A DNA stretch of 29,868 nucleotides from JAJRWS01 sp039831705 (lineage in GTDB: Bacteria > Planctomycetota > Planctomycetia > Pirellulales > Lacipirellulaceae). Where the stretch lies: assembly GCA_039831705.1 (NCBI GenBank), contig JBDOMT010000358.1, positions 1 to 29,868 of the forward strand, in the 5' to 3' direction. The translations under genes and the position numbers were made by a program. The stretch's first letter is position 1. The number at the start of each line of letters is the position of its first letter. This document shows positions 8,288 to 15,503 of the stretch, in pieces. Under the pieces are notes generated by a model, which did no database searches, was not told the DNA's origin, and was given only the letters and a program-made list of their open reading frames with translations.

Positions 8288-9139
8288 ATGAATTACCACA
8301 CCTCCACCGAACAACAGATCGATGATGAAACTGTCAACCGCTATTTCAATGGTGGTGCAGGGGGAGGCACAGCAGACACTGTCAGCATGATGGCCCATGA
8401 GCATAATCTGCCAGCCAGTGCGGCCCGATATCGACTACGCATAGAAATACGCGCTGTTAGTGATTGGCTTGACGAAGTGTGTGCCTCAGGGCGAGTGCTT
8501 GACGTTGGCTGTGGGTCGGGGGCCTGGACCGAGATCTTCGCCAATCGCTACAAGGCTGTCATTGGGATCGACCGTAGTCCCTTGATGGTGAAGGCTGCCA
8601 TGGAAAGAGTGGCTCGCCTGCCCAATGTTGAGATCTTCGAAGGCGACGGTCGGGAAAACCTTCCGGAAGGACCATTTGACATGATCTTCCTGGGTGGCCT
8701 GTGTATGTATCTGAAGAACGCTGACGTCCTGACGTTGCTCCACTCTTTGAAACATCGTCTTAGCAAAGAGGGTTCGATCATCCTCCGAGAATCGACGGTG
8801 CAGCAGGGCGTATCTTTGGCACGAGGCGAGTATCAGGCAGTCTACCGAAGCGTAAGTCTATACCATCAACTGTTTGAGAAGGCGGGACCCTTTTGCGTGG
8901 AAGTCCGGCGGAACTACGGTTACAACAGTATGGAGACTGCAGAGGAGTTGGTTGATCTGCGTCGCAAGTGGCTACCTTTCTTGCCCAAGGATTCTCCCAC
9001 GCTTGGTTTCATGATGTGGTGGGCGCTCAGAGGGACCACGCCGATTAGCCTCTGGGCTTTGCCCCGAGCGCTCTCCCAACTAAACATCGCTTGGCCCAGA
9101 TTACAGAATCACTTCTTCAAGCTACGCCGTGTGGAGTAA
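8288..9139 (+). CDS. Class I SAM-dependent methyltransferase
   Basis: 283 residues, cytoplasmic. Motif I VLDVGCGSGAW (70-80), the post-I acidic loop VIGIDRSPLM (91-100), EIFEGDG (115-121) and FDMIFLGG (130-137) define a Rossmann-fold methyltransferase that binds S-adenosylmethionine. The N-terminal 60 residues contain a possible substrate lid (NRYFNGGAGGG). The C-terminal 60 residues are basic and aromatic. The acceptor cannot be read from sequence; small-molecule and lipid methyltransferases look alike here. The ATG at 8288 was chosen because translation upstream of it (an ATG at 8192) lacks family similarity. The neighbouring lipid-type pair is convergent, so no operon link is shown. Confidence 0.8.
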   Translation: MNYHTSTEQQIDDETVNRYFNGGAGGGTADTVSMMAHEHNLPASAARYRLRIEIRAVSDWLDEVCASGRVLDVGCGSGAWTEIFANRYKAVIGIDRSPLMVKAAMERVARLPNVEIFEGDGRENLPEGPFDMIFLGGLCMYLKNADVLTLLHSLKHRLSKEGSIILRESTVQQGVSLARGEYQAVYRSVSLYHQLFEKAGPFCVEVRRNYGYNSMETAEELVDLRRKWLPFLPKDSPTLGFMMWWALRGTTPISLWALPRALSQLNIAWPRLQNHFFKLRRVE

Positions 9140-9355
9140 GAATTCTTGCAAGCCATCCGATCGGGAAACGTGTGACCTGCAAGGCGTGTTCTTTTTTAGC
9201 GACGGCGAAGGACTTGCGCATAAGATAGAATCACACGTAGGCCAGCCACGTGATGGTGAATATCTGCCAACGCCAGCGTTCGTATCTTGGGTTGTTCCCA
9301 AACAGTTTCTTTTCTCCTCAACACAGGGTGTGAACGGTGTGATGAACCGTCCAGG

Positions 9356-10063
9356 TCAGAGCGACTGCGTCCACAACCGCCAACCGTACAGGACCGTCAT
9401 GCCCAAAACGTAGACCGTGATGACGATGTACCATCGGCCGCCCGGTTTGGGCATTTGGAACGGGACGACGTTCAGGATGGCCAGTACCACGATCGTCATG
9501 TACAGAACCGCCGCAAAGGCACTGCGGCTAAGCAACCCGTCGAGCAGGAAGACCAACGGAACGACGACGCTGTTATTGTCGATCGATAGGCCCAGAAAAG
9601 TCGAATTGTCGTCAAGCCCAAACACGTTGAAGTAGCTTAGACGTACCGCACCGGCTGCAGTCAATATCAACGCTCCCGGCAAGAACCAAGGGCTGAACTG
9701 CCCATAGCTCAGCAGCACGACGGCCGGACAAACGGCGCAGCTGACCATATCCACCAGGGAGTCGAGCTGGCCGCCAAAGGCTCGGAACTCATCGGTTCGG
9801 CCGCGCGTTCGACGGGCGATGGATCCGTCGAACCAGTCGAATAAGACGGCCCAGAGCATGGCGATCATCGCCGCTGGAAAGATGCCTCGTATTGCGAAGT
9901 AGATGCTCCCGACCCCGCAGAAAAGCCCTGCCAACGTGACCAGGTTGGCAGCGTCCTTGACGAAGCAAAGCATGCTCGGTCGAAGCGACCGCCCCGGAAG
10001 ATCGCAACGATTCGTTTCGGCTGCGGACTCGTCGTCCGAGTGTCCGTGATCGCGATTGTTCAT
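9356..10063 (-). CDS. CDP-alcohol phosphatidyltransferase (phosphatidylserine synthase-like)
   Basis: 235 residues with a polar N-terminus and about six hydrophobic membrane segments. The CDP-alcohol phosphotransferase signature is present: D76, D79-G80, A83-R84, then G97, D101 and D105 (DWFDGSIAR, GGQLDSLVD). The text after it (MVSCAVCPAVVLLS, VRLSYFNVFG) resembles phosphatidylserine synthases. The gap between AR and the glycine is 12 residues, against 8 in the usual motif. The family transfers a phosphoalcohol from a CDP carrier to an acceptor alcohol at the membrane. Its ATG overlaps the stop of the upstream cytidylyltransferase-like gene (ATGA), which points to translational coupling and joint action. 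Base composition is GC-rich (39 of 60 bases at 9781-9840) against about 53% in neighbours, suggesting transfer. The true acceptor is unknown. Confidence 0.85.
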   Translation of the reverse strand: MNNRDHGHSDDESAAETNRCDLPGRSLRPSMLCFVKDAANLVTLAGLFCGVGSIYFAIRGIFPAAMIAMLWAVLFDWFDGSIARRTRGRTDEFRAFGGQLDSLVDMVSCAVCPAVVLLSYGQFSPWFLPGALILTAAGAVRLSYFNVFGLDDNSTFLGLSIDNNSVVVPLVFLLDGLLSRSAFAAVLYMTIVVLAILNVVPFQMPKPGGRWYIVITVYVLGMTVLYGWRLWTQSL

Positions 10064-10937
10064 TGAGGGTTTTGCGTTCCCTCACGAGCAAGGGCCACTA
10101 CCCCGGCCCGGTCAGATAACGCTGCACGAAGATTCCGCAGTTGTCGCCCGTCCTGGCCGATTTCGCGGGCACTGGGTGCCGTCTGATTGTCCCGCTGGAG
10201 AATCGCCGGATAGACTTTGTCCCGTGCGCGGATCAGTTGCCACTCATCGTCCAACTCGGACCAGGCGAGATCCTCGACGACGTGACAATTCACGGGGATG
10301 ACCCGGGCCGCCGCCACCAGACAATCGGTCTCGTAGTCCATGTGGCGCGTCGTGTGAAAACGTTCCACGGCCTTTTGCAGCATGACCCGGTAGAGCCACT
10401 GAGAAATCTTGGAGATGCCGACCAATTCGCCCGCGACGTGCGGCCCCAGCGAGTCGCGGTCCTTGGACATCGCCACCAGGCAACCGCTGTTCGTTTGGAC
10501 GAAAACCTCATCGCCGGATTTTGTGAAACCCAAAAGCAACACGACGTTGTCCTTGTCCTCTGGATACTCGAGCAAAGTGGTGAGTGCCTGGCGCTCGTAA
10601 ATCAGATCGGACTCCAGCAGCAAGAAGTCCTCACGTACGTAACGGCGGGCACAGTACAGCGAATACATGCTTCCGGAATCGGCGCGTAGTACGGGTTGTG
10701 CACCAATTGCACTACATCGGGATACCGGGCCTGAAGAGCATGATAGAACCCCGCGATGTGCCCGGTCACAATCACAATGTGCCGGACGCCGACCTCCAGC
10801 AAACGCGAGATGGATTCCTCGATGATGGGCCGATCGCCCAGGCGGAGAAAACCTTTGGGCATCCGTTTGCCTCGTCTTTCCATACGGATGCCCATGCCGG
10901 CTGCCAGAATGACGGAAGATGTGACGCTCGCGTTCAT
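10060..10937 (-). pseudogene. Nucleotidyltransferase (LicC/PntC-like cytidylyltransferase) with a frameshift
   Basis: The ATG at 10937, preceded by AAGGAATT, opens a classic sugar/alcohol-phosphate nucleotidyltransferase: SVILAAGMGIRM with the later K of RMPKGFLRLGDRPII, then HIVIVTGHIAGFYHAL and VHNPYYAP. At about 10677-10680 the frame breaks: the next bases read as family text only in another frame (SGSMYSLYCARRYVREDF, LLLESDLIYE), which runs on to the stop at 10060. One base appears to be missing between CCGA and TTCC (minus-strand sense). The later part (ELVGISKIS, DYETDCLV, DLAWSELDDEWQL) resembles choline-phosphate or 2-aminoethylphosphonate cytidylyltransferases, which make CDP or CMP conjugates. 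Repaired, it would be about 292 residues. It overlaps the CDP-alcohol transferase by four bases. The break may be a real mutation or a sequencing error. Confidence 0.75.
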
Positions 10938-11484
10938 GAATTCCTTTTCTTGAAAGATCCCGACGGAAGCGCAATACGACCGTTCCGGCCTCTCGAAAAT
11001 AAAATGCGCCCAAGTTCGCAAGATAGGCACCGCGTGCCTTCTTGAACCCCCGCTCAAACGTCGGGGGCGAGCAGATCATCCACCATCTTTGGCAGATACC
11101 TCAAACGAGGCCGCCACGACGAGGACGACTAGAGAACTGGCGAGTGGACACCGCAAATCCCGTTGTTTTTGTCATCCAGACTGACCATTGTAGCATTGTC
11201 GGCGAATCGCGAAAGGTGGTGGCGGAAATTCACGTGCGATGCTACCACCATACCCTTGGTGGTAATCGCCTTTGTCTCCCATCAATCATTCCATTTCTGG
11301 CTCAATAACACCTAAGTCCAATTACGGACGTAACTTAAGTGCTGAGTGTGTCCGAAAAGGCGTTTTATATTAAAATGCCAGAAAGATAGGTACGCGGGGT
11401 TAGCGCCCGGCGAAGACATACTGTTTCTTTAATTGAATGGCGCTGCAATGGGAGTATAACCAAGTGAGTACGAAAGCGTGCCCG
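10938..11484. other. 547-base gap upstream of the GC-rich pair
   Basis: I find no convincing gene here. It holds the promoter region of the minus-strand cytidylyltransferase-like gene, a perfect 8-bp hairpin TACCACCA/TGGTGGTA with a 6-base loop at 11243-11264, and an imperfect inverted repeat around AAGTCC...GGAC at 11310-11340. The segment 11399-11414 (TTAGCGCCCGGCGAAG) may be the terminal repeat of the IS66 remnant that follows. Confidence 0.4.
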
Positions 11485-11783
11485 TTACTTTGGTCGTCGC
11501 GCATCGCGTCGTCTTTGCCGTCGCTCGCGTTGGCGGGCCGCCTTCTGTCGCGACTCGTCTAGGCGATATGTGAGCACCATCTTGGGATGATCGACGGCCC
11601 AGCGATCGGGCAACATTTCATCAAGGCGCGCATGTCGGCATGCAACCGCATCAAGATTTCACACAGGTAGGCCCAGGGCTCAATCCGATGGCGCTTGGCT
11701 CCAGCCAGAATAGTAAAGTCTATTTTGTTGGTTCGATGCTGGTGTGACGAGCATGCTCTGTTCGCAGTCTTTTTTACTGCCAA
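11485..11783 (-). pseudogene. IS66-family transposase remnant (C-terminal end)
   Basis: In one frame the minus strand reads LAGAKRHRIEPWAYLCEILMRL, the well-known GIEPWAYL segment near the end of IS66 transposases. About 15 codons later the family text shifts to another frame: LDEMLPDRWAVDHPK, then MVLTYRLDESRQKAARQRER and a basic tail ending at the stop 11485-11487. So only the last ~100 codons remain, and they carry a frameshift; the rest of the transposase is absent. A possible inverted-repeat end lies near 11395-11414. It sits directly beside the GC-rich lipid-type pair and may mark how that DNA arrived or rearranged. Confidence 0.7.
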
Positions 11784-11823
11784 GCTTTGCCATTCTTGGG
11801 GCCATCGACTTAAATAGAGTGCC

Positions 11824-12486
11824 CTACTCCCCTTTGAGCGATCGTTGCAAGTGGATCACTTGGGCTCGGACTTCTTCCATGTTGGGATTGAGCCTGAGCG
11901 CCTGACGGAATGAATCCAAAGCGTAAACGGGGTTGCTCTGTAACAGATAGGCTTGCCCCATGAGCGACGCGGCAGTGAAGTGGTAGGCGTTGATTTCCAA
12001 TGCCTGCAGGCAATCGCGACCGGTTGCATCAAAGTTGCCCAGATGAAAATAGGCTTTACCGCGTTGGTACCATGCTTCAGCGATCCAGGGAGATTTTTGA
12101 ATCAGCTGGTCCGCGAGTCGGGTTGCCTGTCCATACTCTTTTTCGTCGTTATGTTCGACCAGGATAGACAATTGGTGTCTCTGAGTGGGGGTTCCAACGC
12201 GCATCCAAAGATTGCGTATGGAGGCTTCCGCTAAGGTACGCACTCCTCGGTCACGATCAATCAGCGCTTTACCTAACGAGTTGTTCGACTGGTAATCGGC
12301 CAGACGACCCAATGCCAGGACAGCGCTACGGCGGGCCATGCGGTCACCACTCGATAAAATCCGTTCCAAGGTGCCGTTCATGTAGCGACAGGTCACCTTA
12401 CGCAAAAAAGTGTCGATATTTTGGTCAACTAAGTACTGTTCGTAGTATTCGACCAACTGAGGTCTTTGATCGGAATCTCGTTTCAC
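11824..12486 (-). CDS. HEAT-like and TPR repeat protein
   Basis: 220 residues without signal peptide or membrane segment. The first half contains a HEAT/armadillo-like helical pair (RRSAVLALGRLADYQSN, then LGKALIDRDRGVRTLAEASI). The second half contains TPR units (AEAWYQRGKAYFHLGNFDATGRDCLQALEI; AASLMGQAYLLQSNPVYALDSFRQALRLNP). Such proteins are scaffolds, and the partner is unknown. The start is GTG at 12486, with GAGGA seven bases upstream. It is divergent to the STN-like gene across 339 bases. The IS66 remnant ends just downstream. Confidence 0.75.
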   Translation of the reverse strand: MKRDSDQRPQLVEYYEQYLVDQNIDTFLRKVTCRYMNGTLERILSSGDRMARRSAVLALGRLADYQSNNSLGKALIDRDRGVRTLAEASIRNLWMRVGTPTQRHQLSILVEHNDEKEYGQATRLADQLIQKSPWIAEAWYQRGKAYFHLGNFDATGRDCLQALEINAYHFTAASLMGQAYLLQSNPVYALDSFRQALRLNPNMEEVRAQVIHLQRSLKGE

Positions 12487-12825
12487 GGTCTTATCCTCAG
12501 GTGTTTGATCTAGTGTTAATTCAGTACTTCCATTTTGTCACTCAGCCCTACGGGGCTCATGGCGATAAGCGCCCGAGAATCGACATTTTCAACGGCTTGC
12601 ACGTTGCCCGGGTTGGCTTCATTGGCCATGCTTAGTGCTGCTGAAACGCTGGTTTCCCTATGGTTCGAGTGTAATTACAATTTCTAATACCACAACTAAA
12701 ATGTGAGGGGAGGGCCAAAGATCGGCTATTCTTTGGTGTTGCCAAAGGTTTTGATTCTATTATTTTGTTAGAATGATTGGCAGTTTACTCTGGATAAATA
12801 GGCACATTCACGAACCATCTTTTTC
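12487..12825. other. 339-base divergent intergenic region
   Basis: No gene is seen. It must hold both promoters. Three CCAAAG half-sites lie at 12715-12720, 12731-12736 (inverted, CTTTGG) and 12742-12747, about 80-110 bases before the plus-strand ATG, and could be an operator. The sequence around them is AT-rich (for example 12751-12775). Confidence 0.35.
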
Positions 12826-13995
12826 ATGCTCGATCGATTTACCATTCAGCGCAACCAGTTCCTGTTTATGACTTTTGTCTGGGGCGTTTCCTTGAGTATC
12901 AACTCCTTTGCGATCGAGTTAAGCAACGATTTCCAGAAACGTTTACAGCGTCGAATATCTATCACATGGAGTGGTCAGTCGCTAAGCCTTGCGCTGACTG
13001 GCCTTGCCGATCATGAAGATTTGAATGTTTGGCTTGATCGGCGTGTCGATCCTGAGCAAACCATCGAGCTGGCGTTGCAAGATGTCAACTATCAAGAAGT
13101 GTTAACCGAGCTTGCTCGGAGCTATAGTTTGCAGCTGGCCTATGTGGGAGATGTCGTCTACTTGGGTCCCCAAAATGTGGCTGAAGAGATCATGGCATTA
13201 CGTGAAATACAACATGCAGAACTAGAGGGTGGGCCGAAGGATCTGCGCAAGTACTGGTTGCATAAATCGGTTTGGAATTGGCCGCGGCTCAGCGAACCGC
13301 GTAAGTTGCTACAAGAACTATTTTCCGGCACACCTATTAAACTACAGGGAGTTGAGCGTATCCCACACGATTTATGGGACGCACGACAACTGCCCCAGAT
13401 GACGAGAATGGATCGTGCAATTTTGCTTTTGGTTGGATTTGATCTCATGTTGGACACGGTATCAAATAAGGGAGAATGTCAGGTAGTGCCGATCGATCGT
13501 CCAGTGTTGATTACGCGAAAATATCCACTCAAAGCAAGCCAAAGGTCAACGATTTCCCATATGCGACAAAGGTTTCCTGAGCTTGACTTCGAACTGTTGG
13601 GAAGCAAATCACGGCCTTCTGCTCTAAAAGTTACCGGTAGCTGGAATGGGCAACAGAAGTTTCGCCAGAAATTTGGTAATCCAGCACAAGGGGGCCTTAG
13701 AAAGGGGCGGCACAAAAGTAATTCTAGAGGCACTGCAAGCGATCGGCAGGTTTACACTTTGGAAATACGTGAGCAAACCCTGCACAAAGTACTCAGGCAA
13801 TTGGCGTCGCAATTGCCCGTGGAGTTGACGTGGGATGAACGGCAATTGACCATGGCGGGCTATTCGCTCGACGTTCGCATTTCGTGTAAAGTGCAGTCCG
13901 CCAGTCTGGAGCAGTTGCTCGAGGCTATTCTGAACCCAGTCGGCTTGCAATTTCAACGTATGGGTAAGAAGGTTCTAATACTACCTGCGCTGTGA
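12826..13995 (+). CDS. Secreted protein with two STN-like (secretin/TonB short N-terminal) domains
   Basis: 389 residues. A signal peptide (hydrophobic FLFMTFVWGVSLSINSFA, ending near residue 29) precedes a first STN-like fold at about 45-115 (SLSLALTGLADHEDLNVWLD, then VNYQEVLTELARSYSLQLAY and VVYLGP). A linker follows, and then a second copy at the C-terminus, about 310-389 (LHKVLRQLASQLPVELTWD, SLEQLLEAILNPVGLQF, KKVLILP). In secretins and TonB receptors this fold sits in the periplasm ahead of a channel; here no secretin or barrel domain follows, so it may be a periplasmic adaptor. The exact domain match is inferred from pattern only. The 3' end faces the CheY-like gene, with a hairpin terminator between. 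Confidence 0.7.
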   Translation: MLDRFTIQRNQFLFMTFVWGVSLSINSFAIELSNDFQKRLQRRISITWSGQSLSLALTGLADHEDLNVWLDRRVDPEQTIELALQDVNYQEVLTELARSYSLQLAYVGDVVYLGPQNVAEEIMALREIQHAELEGGPKDLRKYWLHKSVWNWPRLSEPRKLLQELFSGTPIKLQGVERIPHDLWDARQLPQMTRMDRAILLLVGFDLMLDTVSNKGECQVVPIDRPVLITRKYPLKASQRSTISHMRQRFPELDFELLGSKSRPSALKVTGSWNGQQKFRQKFGNPAQGGLRKGRHKSNSRGTASDRQVYTLEIREQTLHKVLRQLASQLPVELTWDERQLTMAGYSLDVRISCKVQSASLEQLLEAILNPVGLQFQRMGKKVLILPAL

Positions 13996-14020
13996 TGCCA
14001 TAAAACACTGTGATGCCATG

Positions 14021-14056
14021 AAAAACGCCCATCGAGGATCTCTCGATGGGCGCCTG
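14021..14056 (-). terminator. Rho-independent terminator of the CheY-like gene, possibly bidirectional
   Basis: A perfect 11-bp stem (CGCCCATCGAG 14026-14036 with CTCGATGGGCG 14042-14052) encloses a 5-base loop. On the minus strand it is followed at once by TTTTT (14025-14021), a textbook terminator for the gene ending at 14086. A T-run on the plus strand begins about 24 bases past the stem, so use by the STN-like gene is possible but weaker. A 12-base direct repeat CTGTGATGCCAT (13990-14001 and 14008-14019) sits just before it, the first copy covering the STN-like gene's stop. Confidence 0.8.
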
Positions 14057-14085
14057 TTTGTATCGGGCTGTGGGTCTTTTTTTTG

Positions 14086-14448
14086 TTAGCAACCGTGTTT
14101 TTCAAGTTTCTCTCTTAAGGTATCAGCCGTAAATGGTTTCACGAGATAATCAGAGACTCCGGCTTGAATTGCTTCCAGCACACGAGACTTCTCTGCTTCG
14201 GTCGTGACCATGATGATGGGAATATCGGCATCCATTTTACGGATATCCTGGGTGACTTCGAGGCCCGTCTTTCCGGGCATATTCCAGTCCGTCAATACAA
14301 GATCGAATTCTCCTGGTTTAAATAATTGAACAGCCTCTTCACCATCTGCCGCTTCCACTGCGGAGGGAACTCCTACAGCGCTGAGAGACCGCAAAATAAT
14401 TTTCCGCATCGTGCTGGAATCGTCAGCGACTAATACTCTGGTGCTCAT
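14086..14448 (-). CDS. CheY-like single-domain response regulator
   Basis: 120 residues, a stand-alone receiver domain with no output domain. The acidic pocket D9-D10 (VLVADDSSTMRK), phospho-acceptor D54 (VLTDWNMPG), the conserved Thr at 82/83 (IMVTTEAE) and Lys 104 (YLVKPF) are all present, so it should accept phosphate from a histidine kinase. The SSTMRKII text after the first Asp pair and the DWNMPG loop are those of chemotaxis CheY proteins. No kinase or chemotaxis gene is nearby, so the partner is elsewhere. AAAGG lies upstream of the ATG. A TGCACA/TGTGCA repeat cluster lies about 85-125 bases upstream. Confidence 0.9.
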   Translation of the reverse strand: MSTRVLVADDSSTMRKIILRSLSAVGVPSAVEAADGEEAVQLFKPGEFDLVLTDWNMPGKTGLEVTQDIRKMDADIPIIMVTTEAEKSRVLEAIQAGVSDYLVKPFTADTLREKLEKHGC

Positions 14449-14531
14449 TTGTGAACCTTTCTGTGGACACCTCAGCCGATTGTGCTTCGACTGGTTAGTG
14501 AGTCAATGCCATGACAGGTTTGCCTATGATT

Positions 14532-14571
14532 CCTGCACAATGGCTTGTAACTTGCACAGAAGATGTGCAGG
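14532..14571. promoter_or_regulatory. TGCACA/TGTGCA inverted repeats upstream of the CheY-like gene
   Basis: CCTGCACA (14532-14539) pairs exactly with TGTGCAGG (14564-14571). A second TGCACA (14553-14558) also pairs with the same right half across five bases. Such nested half-sites are typical of operators, but a role is inferred only from position, 84-123 bases before the start at 14448. Confidence 0.35.
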
Positions 14572-14632
14572 CCATACAGAAACTTAGGTTACAAGAAGAA
14601 CGAGTCAAGCCATATGAGAAGTCGTCTAAGAA

Positions 14633-14800
14633 CTAGCCTGGATATTTCATCAACTTCGTCGCGAGCAGCCGAAAACACCGTTCGTAGCGATTGTCAGGCC
14701 GCGGGAAACAAGGGCCTATTCCCCCGTCGAATCGTTCATCCGAAGGTGAAACGATATTACCTTGCAACCCGAAGTCAGTCCGAATATTTCATGCTAACCG
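14633..14800 (-). repeat. Dispersed repeat element, copy 1
   Basis: The minus strand reads CTCGCGACGAA, GTT, GATGAAATAT and GGCTAG across 14665-14633. The same text recurs at 21159-21192 (two differences in about 34 bases) and, more changed, at 26292-26324. A second TGAAATATTCG motif lies at 14781-14797 (minus sense), so the unit may be about 170 bases with the motif at both ends. It fills the non-coding gap 14449-14874, where no gene is supported. Confidence 0.6.
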
Positions 14801-14874
14801 CATCGACCCACTCGCTTGCGCTTCGTGCTTGTATCCAGGGCTTGCATGCTCTTCTTCTCTCAACACTCAATACA

Positions 14875-15177
14875 TCAACGCATCAGTCGGCCGAGCTGCT
14901 GTTGTACCTCGGATTCGATTTTCCCCTTGAACATCATGGCGGTCAGGGGGAGTTCGCAACAAACATCCAAATCGGTATCGTTGATTGCAATTTCTCCCGC
15001 AATACGTATCCCAAAGGTCTTGAAGCCGAAGCTCAGGCAGTTATCGTTCCACGATTCGCTAAAATCACTCATTTGCCCCTGGAATTTACTTTTCAAACCA
15101 TCAGTAAAATGTTCCAGACGGTGCCGAGCATCTTCACTGGATTGTGAATGGGGAACTTTGAAATTTAATTTTGGCAA
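14875..15177 (-). CDS. Polyhydroxyalkanoic acid system family protein
   Basis: 100 residues, small and soluble. It matches the pattern of the polyhydroxyalkanoic-acid-system/granule-region family: an early KVPHSQSSEDARHRLEHF helix, FSESWNDNCLSFGF, GIRIAGEIAIND, then CELPLTAMMFKGKIESEV. The family is named for its place near PHA genes in proteobacteria; its molecular role is unsettled and no PHA synthase is in this window. The start is a TTG at 15177, supported by AAGGAG eight bases upstream. It follows a 64-residue gene by 21 bases on the same strand, so the two likely share a transcript. Confidence 0.75.
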   Translation of the reverse strand: MPKLNFKVPHSQSSEDARHRLEHFTDGLKSKFQGQMSDFSESWNDNCLSFGFKTFGIRIAGEIAINDTDLDVCCELPLTAMMFKGKIESEVQQQLGRLMR

Positions 15178-15198
15178 GCTGTTTCTCCTTAATTTGAT

Positions 15199-15393
15199 TT
15201 ATTCATCCATATATTTAGTTTGATCATCATGATGCCATAAGGGCAGACCCGCCTTAACCCGTAAAGCCATGATTTCCAACTTTTCTTGTGTGCCAGGCAT
15301 TGCCTTAGTTGCTTCATAGGAAGTTTCTTCAATGCGTTTGGGCTCATAATTCCAAAGTCCCATCTTAATTGCCTCTAATACAGATTTCGGCAC
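15199..15393 (-). CDS. Small conserved planctomycete-type protein
   Basis: 64 residues, beginning MPKSVLEAIKMGLWNYEPK and ending in LRVKAGLPLWHHDDQ. I recall similar small proteins (start of the type MPKSxLEAIKxGxW, a central PGTxEKLExxA and a GLPLWHxxD tail) in many planctomycete genomes, but know no function. The start is GTG at 15393, preceded by AGAGGGGGG. It has no signal peptide and no membrane segment. It is 21 bases upstream of the PHA-system-type gene. The same-strand pairing and shared strength of ribosome sites suggest one unit. Confidence 0.65.
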   Translation of the reverse strand: MPKSVLEAIKMGLWNYEPKRIEETSYEATKAMPGTQEKLEIMALRVKAGLPLWHHDDQTKYMDE

Positions 15394-15503
15394 GATGCCC
15401 CCTCTTGTAATGGCCCTATTTCCAGATAAGAAGGGCCAATGTAGGTGTCAGCGAAGATACAGATAGAAAGTATTATAAAAAACGTCTAAAAATGCAAGGA
15501 AAT

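Noticed and set aside
9140..9355. Small gene or RNA between the methyltransferase and the CDP-alcohol transferase
   Set aside because: Short frames there lack ribosome sites and likeness to known proteins; only a 5-bp hairpin is seen.
10141..10689. 182-codon plus-strand open frame opposite the cytidylyltransferase-like gene
   Set aside because: It mirrors a recognisable family on the other strand; long opposite frames are expected in GC-rich DNA.
11243..11264. Terminator hairpin (8-bp TACCACCA stem)
   Set aside because: No T-run follows on either strand and no gene ends nearby; kept only as a small palindrome in the gap description.
14563..15147. 194-codon plus-strand open frame
   Set aside because: It overlaps the dispersed repeat and runs opposite to the PHA-system family gene, whose protein text is family-like; this one shows no recognisable domain.
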